This document shows, one piece after another, positions 45,473 to 57,185 of a stretch of DNA of 64,000 nt. The stretch lies in assembly GCA_032433765.1 (NCBI GenBank), contig JAVIAB010000049.1:21766779-21830778 (forward strand), given 5' to 3'. The notes beneath the pieces are model-generated. The model was not told where the DNA came from, did no database searches, and was given only the letters and a program-made list of their open reading frames with translations. The first letter of the stretch is position 1; each line of letters begins with the position of its first letter. The stretch is from Megaustenia siamemsis. Lineage: Eukaryota; Mollusca; Gastropoda; Stylommatophora; Ariophantidae. The translations under genes and the position numbers were made by a program.

Positions 45473-46762
45473 CAGTAAAGTCTCGATATCCGGAATGCTC
45501 GGGGAAGAACCCATTCTGGATAATTGAATTTTTCTGGATAATCGAGAGTAAGAAAACCAAACTCAAAATTTATGAAAAACATGATTGAAAAATTGCAATG
45601 CTCAGAAATATTTAAATTCGTGTGACATTCACTAGCTTTCTCTATCAACATGGGTCCTGATATTGGCATTCCTTTTCTTCTTCTTTCTAAAAACCACACA
45701 TAAAGGACGTCGTCGAGTTTTTCAATTTTGGCCGTTTCATACTTCGTCTCTGGTGTATATTGTTGCTGCTTTCAGACTCCGACGCAAACTTAAACAACTC
45801 ATCTTTTTGATTTCGTATGTCATATAATGTTGAAGAGGCTATGCCAAATTCAGTCATCAAAACGTTGCGATTAACGCCTTTTTCAAGTCTACTAGCGATT
45901 TCAATCTTCTGGTTCAGTGTCAATACAGTTCGCTTGCGTTTACCTTTGCGGGAAATTGAGGTGTGGTTTGCACTCGCAGAGGCCATTATTTAACACAAAA
46001 ATGTATTCCGTTAAAAAGTATGCACACATGCGTTTATAGCATATCATGTATAATTTATACTGATGGAACGAATTTCAGCTTGCACAAATGTCTGAGACAA
46101 ACTAACGTCAAACTCTGTATCTTACTCTTTTTGAATTTCCAGTCGGTAATTTTTTAACCCCTCCCCCTTTCTTCTCACCATCTCTATGTCACTGCACGCC
46201 GGCTGCTCAACCTTTGATTTATAATCATCAAAGTTATGGGCTCTTCAATTTTCACAAACAATACGTCTGCTTCTAATGTTCGGTCAGACTGTCAAACGCC
46301 ATATTTTTTGACAAATTCATGACCAACTTTAGATCTAAAGCAGGCTATGAGAAAATTAAGCAAATTTGTAAAATCATGTAGATAAGTGTTTTTGGCACGA
46401 CTAAGATTTCCCGACAAAAACATTTAGTCGGGGGAAAAAGTGAAGATATAGACTGTCTGTCGCTTTTACTTGGAATATTTGGAGACACAATGTCTGGATT
46501 GAATAAAATATGTTCGCTCCTATTTGAAGTATATTACTGTAAATACACTATTGTAAACGCAATATTGTGTAATGATAGAGCCTGTAGAAGTAAGCGCAGC
46601 GCACAAACCGTGTTGTAGCGTTTTCGATTTCCGGATAAAGGCATTTAATTTAACTGAACAAAACATGATTCAAGCTTTCTCCCTATAATAATTAAAAAAA
46701 AAAAAAGTCCGTTAAATTGAGAATTCCGGATTATTGAGTACCGCATAATCGAGACTTTACTG
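45473..46762 (-). mobile_element. Tigger/pogo-like DNA transposon with TIRs and TA TSD
   Basis: Left end CAGTAAAGTCTCGATATCCG and right end, reversed, CAGTAAAGTCTCGATTATGC are terminal inverted repeats. TA dinucleotides at 45471-45472 and 46763-46764 are the target-site duplication. It encodes only the N-terminal DNA-binding part of a transposase. At 1290 bp it is internally deleted compared with a full Tigger (usually around 2-3 kb). Confidence 0.93.
45620..45986 (-). pseudogene. Tigger transposase, N-terminal HTH part, frameshifted
   Basis: From Met at 45986: a 'KRKRTVLTLNQKIEIASRLE' helix-turn-helix typical of pogo/CENP-B N-termini, and 'TEFGIASSTLYDIRNQKDEL'. A frameshift near 45725 is followed by 'KLDDVLYVWFLERRRKGMPI' and 'SGPMLIEKA', the start of the second DNA-binding domain. 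The DDE catalytic domain is missing, and the frame then runs into the terminal repeat. Confidence 0.9.
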
Positions 46763-46899
46763 TAATACATTTACATAAATGGTGTTTGCCTAAATTATTA
46801 CTCTAGAATAGATCATATCATATTTGCATTCCAAAGGGCAGGAATTAAACAAATAAACTAGGTTTTATAATGGAAGAAAGATATGTCTTCAAAACTGTG

Positions 46900-47010
46900 T
46901 AAACATCGTCCTGGCATATAGAAGTCAGTCTTGGGCATCCAGGCAAATGACTACAGTACATTTAAAGGTCACAGAGACGACATGTTACAGAAGAATGTTT
47001 AGATTATGAT
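46900..47010 (+). mobile_element. Possible LINE fragment
   Basis: Reads approximately 'LAYRSQSWASRQM' and 'CYRRMFRL', reminiscent of the 'YGCETW...CYRRMLRI' region of LINE proteins. It is short and adjoins a GTTTG-type microsatellite (47010-47085). Confidence 0.4.
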
Positions 47011-47099
47011 TTGTGTCTAATTTGGTTTAGTTTGGTTTGGTTTACTTTAGTTTGGTTTGGTTTGGTTTAGTTTACTTTTATAAAGAAATTAGGTTAATG

Positions 47100-47512
47100 C
47101 AAAAATACAAATTTTCAACTCCAATGTTAAGTCAGTCCTATTATACGGTTGTGAAACATTGGGAACAACAAAATTGACAATTATGAAGATACAGACTTTC
47201 ATTTAATGGATGCTTACGCAGAATAACCGATAGAAATGGTAGGACAAAATCACTAACATAGAATTATGGAAATGTACCAGTCAAACACCAGTGGATAAAG
47301 AGATACAGCGAAGACGATGACGCTGAGTAGGACACACACTGCGGAAGCCAACTGAGAGTATTACACAACATGCCCTTTTTGGAATAACCTGGGGGAAAAG
47401 ACAAAGAGGAAGACCAAGAAATTCTTCAAGAAAAGAATGGCAAGAAACAGAACGACTCGGAAAGTGTTTGTTGAAGACCTTTGCTCCACAGGGAGCTGAA
47501 AGGTAGAAGATG
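47100..47512 (+). mobile_element. LINE family D, C-terminal copy
   Basis: Matches 6475-6905 (GTTGTGAAACATTGGGAAC, GAGATACAGCGAAGACGATG, CACAGGGAGCTGAAAGG) with stops and a ~60-bp deletion relative to that copy. Confidence 0.82.
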
Positions 47513-47639
47513 ACCAATCATTTGTATATTTCCTACAATGTGCACACATTCGCAGTATATTTAAATGCCTCTAAAAATATACTACAATCATCAGTCGAGA
47601 TCTTATTGGGGAACACATTTTTAAAATATACACAAAAAG

Positions 47640-47800
47640 AAAAAAAGAAAAAAACAACGCAATGGTGAAAGCTTCACGTAACAAGTGGACAACACAGGCC
47701 ACAACGAAGTTTCTGCCAAAAAATCCTTCAACTCAAACAAACATATAAAACGAGTACAAAAATGTATTTAAAATTTAAAAAAAAAGTAATTTAAAATGCA
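47640..47800 (-). repeat. Dispersed repeat U3, antisense
   Basis: Reverse-complement match to 20690-20835, including the GTTACGTGAAGCTTTC block and a TTTAAATTTTAAA side. Its hammerhead-like core is more decayed. Confidence 0.55.
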
Positions 47801-47934
47801 AATAATTTCGATCTTGTGCACACATCACGCAGTAAGAGTTCCCAAATACAGATTCGTGTGAATACAAAAAGAGAAAGGAATAGACTAGAGAGGAAGAAAG
47901 ATAGAGGTGTAGTAGAGTGGAGTATAAGATAAAG

Positions 47935-50310
47935 GGACAGACGAAGTGATGCAGTGTGGTCTAGTAGAGGAGAGATGTATAGGGGACAGATGAAGTGATG
48001 TAGTGTGGTCTAGTAGAGAGAGATGTGTAGATGATAGATGAAGTTATGCAGTGTGGTCTAGTAGAGGAGAGATGTGTAGATGATAGATGAAGTTATGTAG
48101 TGTGGTCTAGTAGAGGAGAGATGTGTAGATGATAGATGAAGTTATGTAGTGTGGTCTAGTAGAGGAGAGATGTGTAGATGATAGATGAAGTTATGTAGTG
48201 TGGTCTAGTAGAGGAGAGATGTGTAGATGATAGATGAAGTTATGTAGTGTGGTCTAGTACAGAGAGATGTGTAGATGATAGATGAAGTTATGTAGTGTGG
48301 TCTAGTAGAGGAGAGATGTGTAGATGATAGATGAAGTTATGTAGTGTAGTCTAGTAGAGGAGAGATGTGTAGATGATAGATGAAGTTATGTAGTGTAGTC
48401 TAGTAGAGGAGAGATGTGTAGATGATAGATGAAGTTATGTAGTGTGGTCTAGTAGAGGAGAGATGTGTAGATGATAGATGAAGTTATGTAGTGTGGTCTG
48501 GTAGAGTAGAGATGTGTAGATGATAGATGAAGTTATGTACTGTAGTCTAGTAGAGGAGAGATGTGTAGATGATAGATGAAGTTATGTAGTGTAGTCTAGT
48601 AGAGGAGAGATGTGTAGATGATAGATGAAGTTATGTAGTGTAGTCTAGTAGAGGAGAGATGTGTAGATGATAGATGAAGTTATGTAGTGTGGTCTAGTAG
48701 AGGAGAGATGTGTAGATGATAGATGAAGTTATGTAGTGTGGTCTAGTAGAGGAGAGATGTGTAGATGATAGATGAAGTTATGTAGTGTGGTCTAGTAGAG
48801 GAGAGATGTGTAGATGATAGATGAAGTTATGTAGTGTGGTCTAGTAGAGGAGAGATGTGTAGATGATAGATGAAGTTATGTAGTGTGGTCTAGTAGAGGA
48901 GAGATGTGTAGATGATAGATGAAGTTATGTAGTGTGGTCTGGTAGAGGAGAGATGTGTAGATGATAGATGAAGTTATGTAGTGTGGTCTGGTAGAGGAGA
49001 GATGTGTAGATGATAGATGAAGTTATGTAGTGTAGTCTAGTAGAGGAGAGATGTGTAGATGATAGATGAAGTTATGTAGTGTAGTCTAGTAGAGGAGAGA
49101 TGTGTAGATGATAGATGAAGTTATGTAGTGTAGTCTAGTAGAGGAGAGATGTGTAGATGATAGATGAAGTTATGTAGTGTGGTCTAGTAGAGGAGAGATG
49201 TGTAGATGATAGATGAAGTTATGTAGTGTGGTCTAGTAGAGGAGAGATGTGTAGATGATAGATGAAGTTATGTAGTGTGGTCTAGTAGAGGAGAGATGTG
49301 TAGATGATAGATGAAGTTATGTAGTGTAGTCTAGTAGAGGAGAGATGTGTAGATGATAGATGAAGTTATGTAGTGTAGTCTAGTAGAGGAGAGATGTGTA
49401 GATGATAGATGAAGTTATGTAGTGTGGTCTAGTAGAGGAGAGATGTGTAGATGATAGATGAAGTTATGTAGTGTAGTGTAGTAGAGAGAGATGTGTAGAT
49501 GATAGATGAAGTTATGTAGTGTAGTCTAGTAGAGGAGAGATGTGTAGATGATAGATGAAGTTATGTACTGTAGTCTAGTAGAGGAGAGATGTGTAGATGA
49601 TAGATGAAGTTATGCAGTGTGGTCTAGTAGAGAGAGATGTGTAGATGATAGATGAAGTTATGTAGTGTGGTCTAATAGAGGAGAGATGTGTAGATGATAG
49701 ATGAAGTTATGTAGTGTAGTCTAGTAGAGGAGAGATGTGTAGATGATAGATGAAGTTATGTAGTGTGGTCTAGTAGAGGAGAGATGTGTAGATGATAGAT
49801 GAAGTTATGCAGTGTGGTCTAGTAGAGAGAGATGTGTAGATGATAGATGAAGTTATGTAGTATAGTCTAGTAGAGGAGAGATGTGTAGATGATAGATGAA
49901 GTTATGTAGTGTGGTCTAGTAGAGGAGAGATGTGTAGATGATAGATGAAGTTATGTAGTGTAGTCTAGTAGAGGAGAGATGTGTAGATGATAGATGAAGT
50001 TATGTAGTGTGGTCTAGTAGAGGAGAGATGTGTAGATGATAGATGAAGTTATGTAGTGTAGTCTAGTAGAGGAGAGATGTGTAGATGATAGATGAAGTTA
50101 TGTAGTGTGGTCTAGTAGAGGAGAGATGTGTAGATGATAGACGAAGTTATGTAGTGTAGTCTAGTAGAGGAGAGATGTGTAGATGATAGATGAAGTTATG
50201 TAGTGTGGTCTAGTAGAGGAGAGATGTGTAGATGATAGATGAAGTTATGTAGTGTGGTCTAGTAGAGGAGAGATGTGTAGATGATAGATGAAGTTATGCA
50301 GTGTGGTCTT
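47935..50310. repeat. 49-bp tandem array (about 48 units)
   Basis: Unit GTGTAGATGATAGATGAAG, TTATGTAGTGTGGTCTAG, TAGAGGAGAGAT. GTGG/GTAG variants and a few 48-bp units (AGAGAGAT without one G) recur in blocks, suggesting segmental amplification. The left edge grades into single divergent units; the right edge joins the LINE E repeat array within one base run. Confidence 0.95.
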
Positions 50311-51645
50311 TCTCACTGGTGCCACCTAAAAGGTGTCGTGGTTTATATCATTTGTCGTTCTTGAGCTGCTTGAACTGTCTGAATTAGTGATTTTCCTTTG
50401 TTGTTACATGTCTCTGTCACTGCATCTATCCATCTTCTTCTTTTCTCTTTTCACTGATACCTAAAAGGTGTCGTGGTTATATCATTTGTCGTTCTTGAGC
50501 TGCTCGAACTGTCTGAATTAGTGATTTTTCTTTGTTGTTACATGTCTCTGTCACTGCATCTATCCATCTTCTTCTTTTCTCTTTCTCACTGATATCTAAA
50601 AGGTGTCGTGGTTTATATCATTTGTCGTTCTTGAGCTGCTCGAACTGTCTGAATTAGTGATTTTCCTTTGTTGTTACATGTCTCTGTCACTGCATCTATC
50701 CATCTTCTTCTTTTCTCTTTTCACTGATACCTAAAAGGTGTCGTGGTTATATCATTTGTCGTTCTTGAGCTGCTCGAACTGTCTGAATTAGTGATTTTCC
50801 TTTGTTGTTACATGTCACTATCACTGCATCTATCCATCTTCTTCTTTTCTCTTTTCACTGATACCTAAAAGGTGTCGTGGTTTATATCATTTGTCGTTTT
50901 TGAGCTGCTCGAACTGTCTGAATTAGTGATTTTCCTTTGTTGTTACATGTCTCTGTCACTGCATCTATCCATCATCTTTTTTTCTCTTTTCACTGATACC
51001 TAAAAGGTGTCGTGGTTATATCATTTGTCGTTCTTGAGCTGCTCGAACTGTCTGAATTAGTGATTTTCCTTTGTTGTTACATGTCACTATCACTGCATCT
51101 ATCCATCTTCTTCTTTTCTCTTTTCACTGATACCTAAAAGGTGTCGTGGTTATATCATTTGTCGTTCTTGAGCTGCTCGAACTGTCTGAATTAGTGATTT
51201 TCCTTTGTTGTTACATGTCTCTGTCACTGCATCTATCCATCATCTTCTTTTCTCTTTCACTGATACCTAAAAGGTGTCGTGGTTTATATCATTTGTCGTT
51301 CTTGAGCTGCTCGAACTGTCTGAATTAGTGATTTTCCTTTGTTGTTACATGTCTCTGTCACTGCATCTATCCATCATCTTCTTTTCTCTTTCACTGATAC
51401 CTAAAAGGTGTCGTGGTTTATATCATTTGTCGTTCTTGAGCTGCTCGAACTGTCTGAATTAGTGATTTTCCTTTGTTGTTACATGTCTCTGTCACTGCAT
51501 CTATCCATCATCTTCTTTTCTCTTTTCACTGATACCTAAAAGGTGTCGTGGTTATATCATTTGTCGTTCTTGAGCTGCTCGAACTGTCTGAATTAGTGAT
51601 TTTTCTTTGTTGTTACATGTCTCTGTCACTGCATCTATCCATCTT
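50311..51645. repeat. ~135-bp tandem array (about ten units) of LINE E 3' end
   Basis: Each unit contains CTGATACCTAAAAGGTGTCG, ATCATTTGTCGTTCTTGAGC, TTTGTTGTTACATGTC and ATCTATCCATCTTCTTC. This is the reverse complement of the LINE E C-terminal codons and 3' UTR. A single copy is at 11755-11890 and three copies at 33520-33930. Units vary from about 131 to 137 bp. Confidence 0.95.
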
Positions 51646-51963
51646 CTTCTAGGTCTTCCTCTTGGTCTTTTTCCATGCATTCTCGGGAAGAACGCCCTTG
51701 ATGGTGATTGGTGAGGATTCATTCTGACCAGGTGGCCAAACCATTTAAGTTGTTGTTGTTCTATATATTCTTGGCAGGGTTTTATTCCTACCATTTTTCT
51801 TATGGCTTCATTTGGTATTCTATCTCTTCTTGTGTTGTTTGTTACTTTTCTCAAGCATCGCATCTCACATGTATTGATCTTTCTTAAATGTGATTTAGAA
51901 AGGGTTCATGTTTGACTTTCATAGCAGAAAGTTGGTATAAAAATGCTATTTATCATTTGTTAC
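51646..51963 (-). mobile_element. LINE family E, C-terminal coding part
   Basis: Encodes 'MRCLRKVTNNTRRDRIPNEA', 'CQEYIEQQQLKWFGHLVRMN' and 'KRPRGRPRRRWIDAVTET', running from 51863 into the array. The 5'-truncated end stops 8 bp from the GPCR stop codon at 51971. Confidence 0.88.
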
Positions 51964-51970
51964 GTTAATA

Positions 51971-53035
51971 TTAACGTGACATATTCTTTAGCAAACACCG
52001 CGCTTTCAGTTGCGTTAGTTTGAAAGTTTTGTTAACTGTCACGTAAATAATGAAATTTCCCACACAATTTAGACACAGAATTGTGTGTTTTATTGCCACT
52101 AAAATGTCATAAATCACTCGGTTATTTTTAATAAATACAAGAGAACTATTCCAGCTTATAGCAACTGTTGCGAACGTGGTACAGGAGCTATACAATATAC
52201 AAATACTAAGTAATGTTTTTGTTGCTCTTGAATTCACCCTCCGGGCAGTTAACTTATTTGTTTCTCTTATTCCACCGGATATTGTTTGCTTTCGTCTGTT
52301 GTTAATTACACGCACTTTTACTCCGATAATTACAGTACCGATAGCCACGATAATGGAAGGTACTGTACTTGTTAATGTGTTAGTGACGTCACTGTTCTGC
52401 CGAAATATTTGACTGCAGTCACTGTACACTACTTCACTACAAACAATTCGACTCACTAAAACATCTTCTATAATTAAATGTTCAATTACTATATTAACGA
52501 TATAGTGTTTAATAAAGATAAAGATGTTAACGAGGTAGATACAAGAAACGATGATACCGGTTCTCAGAGGTGTAATGATAGTACGAAATGTTAGCGGGAA
52601 GAATACGACAAACAGCCGCTCACCATTGATTAAGACGTGAATCATCAAGGAACACTCAAGTCCGATCGATACTGCGCTGTTGTGCATGGAAAACACGAGA
52701 TGGTAAATTAAATTGATGGATTCGGAAAATGTGTAGCATTTTATTTCATTTGAAATTTGTACTGGGTAGTTAGTAATCCCTAGAAGCAAAATAATGTCAG
52801 AAACGGCTAATGCGGCGATAAGAATATTCGGACATTTCCTTAATCCCTGGTTTGTTATCAGGGCCACGTTTATCACATTTCCGATTATCCCCACGGTACT
52901 GATACAAGGAATTATCAATCGATGGAATGTCCATATAATTAAATTGGACAACTCCATGCCTAGATGATGTGGACGAATGTTGACAAGGGATATAACTGGA
53001 GCTTTCTCTGTTGAATTTATCCACATCTCCATCAC
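51971..53035 (-). CDS. Rhodopsin-like GPCR, chemosensory-receptor type (intact, divergent)
   Basis: 354-residue single-exon receptor of the same family as those at 18316 and 23559 but clearly more diverged. It has an NST glycosylation site at 7-9, TM1 with 'GN' at 52-53 and TM2 'LAVSD' at 76-80. TM3 ends 'GERL' at 138-141, followed by 'FFPLTFRTIITPLRT', which is nearly invariant across paralogs. TM5 includes 'VPSIIVAIGTVIIGVK' and TM6 follows 'ATKTLLSICILY'. TM7 ends 'GNFIIY', again lacking the proline of NPxxY. A cysteine at 100 is not at the usual TM3 disulphide position. Start choice: two Met at 1 and 2, with no longer open extension. It is a plasma-membrane receptor by family, ligand unknown; a peptide receptor is an alternative. 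Confidence 0.9.
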   Translation of the reverse strand: MMEMWINSTEKAPVISLVNIRPHHLGMELSNLIIWTFHRLIIPCISTVGIIGNVINVALITNQGLRKCPNILIAALAVSDIILLLGITNYPVQISNEIKCYTFSESINLIYHLVFSMHNSAVSIGLECSLMIHVLINGERLFVVFFPLTFRTIITPLRTGIIVSCIYLVNIFIFIKHYIVNIVIEHLIIEDVLVSRIVCSEVVYSDCSQIFRQNSDVTNTLTSTVPSIIVAIGTVIIGVKVRVINNRRKQTISGGIRETNKLTARRVNSRATKTLLSICILYSSCTTFATVAISWNSSLVFIKNNRVIYDILVAIKHTILCLNCVGNFIIYVTVNKTFKLTQLKARCLLKNMSR

Positions 53036-54416
53036 ATGTATGATCGTGTCACCAACAACGTTGAACTAAAACAGTGGAGGTGTCGAGTTGTTTACGTGTA
53101 TTCTTGTTATTAAAAAATACGAGATTTAAATTACGTTTTTTTTCTCTTCATTTATAAAAAAAAAAATGGTTGGAGATAGTCTCAATATTGTAGACTTTGG
53201 AGTGTTTTTAGCTTAACATGGAGTAGCGAATTATACAACCAGTAAAGAAGTATATATAGAATTATATTGATTAAACAATTTAATCATCCTAAAGTCATCT
53301 GGATTGTATGAAGATAAAATTAATTGCTATAACATTAATGTAAATATTCACAAATATTATCGTATGTTAACATATCCAGTACTTGCTTCGATAAATTTAA
53401 CATAAGAGTTAATTTGACTAAGTTTTGTGAAGGCAACATTTCAAAAGTACTCTCATGTAATTGTGCGTACTTCACTTTAGAGTGGCCGTTCTTGCAATGG
53501 GAAACCAAACTGGCGTTAGAGTGTTCATAATTTCAAGGCTTTTTACGGCGAATTCCGAGCACTTTAATATTTATTCGCGGGATAAGTTTAATTGTTGCCA
53601 AATAAATTTGTTGTCATGTTGTAGAACGCTACTCATGACTCTTAGAGTGGCTGTTCACTTGGTTGACAGACATCGTTCATGGGCTTTGGTACAGCAGGTA
53701 AAGTATCACTTTCAGAGATAGGAAAGAGGTTGGTTGAATCTATTGTGGACGTCGGTTAGTGGCAGTAGAGTATTACTTACAAAAATAATGCAGAAGTTGT
53801 TGAAAGAATCGTAAACGGATGCCAGTGGAGTGATGTCAGTGGAGTGATGTCAGTGGAGTGGAGTATCATTTACAAAATTAATGTAAAGAAGGTATGAAAT
53901 CATCGTACGATTCAGCAGTGGTGTTGAGTGTCATTTTCAAGGAGCGCGTTAATGCAGTTTACAAGCGGAGAATGGACTCAAGAATACACTCACGAAGAAT
54001 ATCATAAAACAGAGAAAAACGGGCAATTTAAATCATGATATTTATTTGTTTTGTTTTCTTTATCATTTCTCCCCCTCCCGTTTTGCCGATGATATAATAT
54101 CGACATGCAGCTATAACGTCTAGCCACGCCACAGTGCGGGTAGCAAGAAATTCGACCTGAAACGATAGTCCCCGCACGCGCTGTGATATTAACTGGACTC
54201 TGGTTCTGGAATTGTGCATGTTGACATTTGACTAGTGTCAATGACTCAGTTAAGTAGCGTCAAGCACAGGGGCTGCCCATACGAGTAGTTTAGAACTGAC
54301 GAGAATCATCATCGTTATATATTTATTTATTTCATGCTGCCCAGTCGTTTTAATAAAACTGTCAATTGTGTCCCATTTTTTTTCTAATAAAAATATAAAC
54401 TGTTGTTTAAGTAAGT
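53036..54416. other. Upstream region of receptor, no gene recognised
   Basis: AT-rich. Contains a short three-unit repeat (GGAGTGATGTCAGT) at about 53823-53864. ORFs at 53461-53721 and 54002-54241 show no motifs or paralogs. Confidence 0.4.
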
Positions 54417-54477
54417 CATATTCTTCCTCTTTCCTTCCTCAATTGCCTTTCAGCGTCGAGGAAGTGAGTAATATAAA
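54417..54477 (-). mobile_element. LINE family A, extreme 3' end, antisense
   Basis: CTTCCTC...GCCTTTCAGCGTCGAGG matches the reverse complement of 11005-11056. SINE1 is inserted next to it. Confidence 0.8.
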
Positions 54478-54726
54478 AGTAAAGTACCCCCGTCACGCCA
54501 AGTGGCGTATAGGGAATATGGTGTTAGTGACCATACATTTTACAGACCTTCAGCACATGATTTTTTTGGGGTGATGTGGTCGGTATTACGCCCGTGCCGC
54601 TTTACTTTCCCAGAAAAAAATCCGGTACCCGATTAAGGATGGGTGAACCGGAAGCAGTCGGTTGGGATCGTACTTTACCTCTTGTCCTTTGTAGTCCAGT
54701 TAACTAACCACTGAGCTATCACGGCT
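54473..54726 (-). mobile_element. SINE1, antisense, perfect 11-bp TSD
   Basis: AAGTGAGTAAT at 54462-54472 and 54727-54737. Both promoter boxes are retained, though the B box has a substitution (GATCGTAC where others have GATCGAAC). Confidence 0.93.
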
Positions 54727-54814
54727 AAGTGAGTAATGTAAACTATAAATAAACTGTAATATTTGTCATTCATATATCGCAATTTATAATCGCTTACCAA
54801 TACCACCAGTAACA

Positions 54815-55245
54815 GAGCCAGTCTTACCATATGGATGTGAATCATGGGCAATATGATAACAGACAAGAAAATCACTGGAGTCTGTAGAAATGTGGTTTTA
54901 CAGAATAATGTTGAGAATACCATGACAGCGAAGAAAAGTAATGAAAACGTTCTGAAAGAGGTCAAAGCAAATAGAGAGCTAATTTCCAATATTAGGAAGA
55001 AACAATCATCATTTTTTGGCCATGTAATGAGAAGTGAACAGCTGGAATATATTGTAACAACTGGAACAATTGAGGGACGATGAGATAGAGGGAAGCAAAG
55101 AGAGAAAAGATACCAGACAGCTTAAGAGAATGGCTTGGCAGAAGGTCAACAACAGAAATGATAAATAACTGTCGAGATCGAAAGTTGTGGAGAGACATGA
55201 TCACCTACGCCAGCAGGCCTGGTACTTTATGATGATGATGAGATA
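54815..55245 (+). mobile_element. LINE family C, 3' end
   Basis: Contains 'KKSNENVLKEVKANRELISN', 'SSFFGHVMRSEQLEYIVTTG', an in-frame stop and the CGAAAGTTGTGGAGAGACAT terminus with a (GAT)4 tail. The segment GGATGTGAATCATGG...ACAAGAAAATCAC matches 14808-14850, so these two copies share a lineage. Confidence 0.85.
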
Positions 55246-55439
55246 GAGAAAATCAAAACTTTGACCCAGCCATGATACAAACCAGCGCTCTGGCTTGGAG
55301 CGCGACATGTTATTGATTCGGTCACCCACTCTACAAACGATCGTGTACTGATTACACAATGTTTATATTTCATTCATGCAAGACTGGCTGAAGTGAAAAA
55401 ACAATTTTGAACCAATAATATGTAGAGTGTAGACAGGAA

Positions 55440-55620
55440 AAGCGAATCCCCAGGGGGAAAAACAAAGGGGAAGACCAAGAAATTCTTGGAGAAGACAGAC
55501 AGAAGCAGAGATGAAGATGATGGAGAAGACGTGGAATGGCCTTAAAAGAATGGCAAGAAACAGAACGAATATGTAAGTGCTTGTTGAAGACCTATGCTCC
55601 ACAGAGAGCTGAAAGTGTTT
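55440..55620 (+). mobile_element. LINE family D, 3' end
   Basis: Matches 6745-6905 and passes straight into tandem copies of its last 38 bp. Confidence 0.88.
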
Positions 55621-56425
55621 GTTGAAGACCTATGCTCCACAGAGAGCTGAAAGTATTTGTTGAAGACCTATGCTCCACAGAGAGCTGAAAGTGTTTGTTG
55701 AAGACCTATGCTTCACAGAGAGCTGAAAGTGTTTGTTGAAGACCTATGCTCCACAGAGAGCTGAAAGTGTTTGTTGAAGACCTATGCTCCACAGAGAGCT
55801 GAAAGTATTTGTTGAAGACCTATGCTCCACAGAGAGCTGAAAGTGTTTGTTGAAGACCTATGCTTCGCAGAGAGCTGAAAGTATTTGTTGAAGACCTATG
55901 CTCCACAGAGAGCTGAAAGTATTTGTTGAAGACCTATGCTCTACAGAGAGCTGAAAGTATTTGTTGAAGACCTATGCTCCACAGAGAGCTGAAAGTATTT
56001 TTTGAAGACCTATGCTCCACAGAGAGCTGAAAGTATTTGTTGAAGACCTATGCTCCACAGAGAGCTGAAAGTATTTGTTGAAGACCTATGCTCCACAGAG
56101 AGCTGAAAGTGTTTGTTGAAGACCTATGCTTCACAGAGAGAGCTGAAAGTGTTTGTTGAAGACCTATGCTTCACAGAGAGCTGAAAGTGTTTGTTGAAGA
56201 CCTATGCTCCACAGAGAGCTGAAAGTATTTGTTGAAGACCTATGCTCCACAGAGAGCTGAAAGTATTTGTTGAAGACCTATGCTCCACGGAGAGCTGAAA
56301 GTGTTTGTTGAAGACCTATGCTCCACAGAGAGAGCTGAAAGTGTTTGTTGAAGACCTATGCTTCACAGAGAGCTCAAAGTATTTGTTGAAGACCTATGCT
56401 CCACAGGGAGCCTGAAGGTAGTAGA
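55571..56425. repeat. 38-bp tandem array (about 22 units) of LINE D 3' end
   Basis: Unit GTGTTTGTTGAAGACCTATG, CTCCACAGAGAGCTGAAA, identical in layout to the end of LINE D (compare 6870-6903, which has CACAGGGAGCTGAAA). The last unit at 56390-56415 regains the CACAGGG form and the terminal GAAGGTAG, so the array is bracketed by the normal LINE terminus. Confidence 0.95.
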
Positions 56426-56679
56426 AGAAGAAGAATACAGCAAAAGCATTCACTGCTACAAAGAACAACCATAAACAAATAATGGATTTGACTGAATCAA
56501 CAAAAACTGCGTAAAAGTGTAGTAAATTAAGGAAGGCGTAAAAATTATTACATTATTTTACGGAAATGTTGTCAACATTTCTGAGTCTGCAGGCGGGAAA
56601 TATTGAACTGGAGGTGAAGGTCATTTGTTTAGCGCAATCGCTACGTATGGGTCAGAGTTTTCATTTTACATCCGGTTTG

Positions 56680-57182
56680 AAAATAGAGAGGGAGAATTGA
56701 AAGAAAAAAATAGAGAGGGAGAATTGAAAGAAAAAAATAGAGAGGGAGAATTGAAAGAAAAAAATAGAGAGGGAGAATTGAAAGAAAAAATCTAGAGAGG
56801 GAGAATTGAAAGAAAAAAAATAGAGAGGGAGAATTGAAAGAAAAAAATAGAGAGGGAGAATTGAAAGAAAAAAATAGAGAGGGGGAATTGAAAGAAAAAA
56901 TCTAGAGAGGGAGAATTGAAAGAAAAAAATAGAGAGGGAGAATTGAAAGAAAAAAATAGAGAGGGAGAATTGAAAGAAAAAATCTAGAGAGGGAGAATTG
57001 AAAGAAAAAAATAGAGACGGAGAATTGAAAGAAAAAAATAGAAAGGGAGAATTGAAAGAAAAAATCTAGAGAGGGAGAATTGAAAGAAAAAAATAGAGAG
57101 GGAGAATTGAAAGAAAAAAATAGAGAGGGAGAATTGAAAGAAAAAATCTAGAGAGGGAGAATTGAAAGAAAAAAATAGAAAA
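56680..57182. repeat. 27/28-bp purine-rich tandem array (about 18 units)
   Basis: Unit GAGAGGGAGAATTGAAAG plus AAAAAATA or AAAAAATCTA. Two unit types alternate in a partly regular higher-order pattern. The strand is almost entirely purine. Confidence 0.94.
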
Positions 57183-57185
57183 AAT

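Noticed and set aside
53461..54241. Small ORFs upstream of the 52-kb receptor
   Set aside because: No motifs, no paralogous support and ordinary length for AT-rich intergenic DNA.
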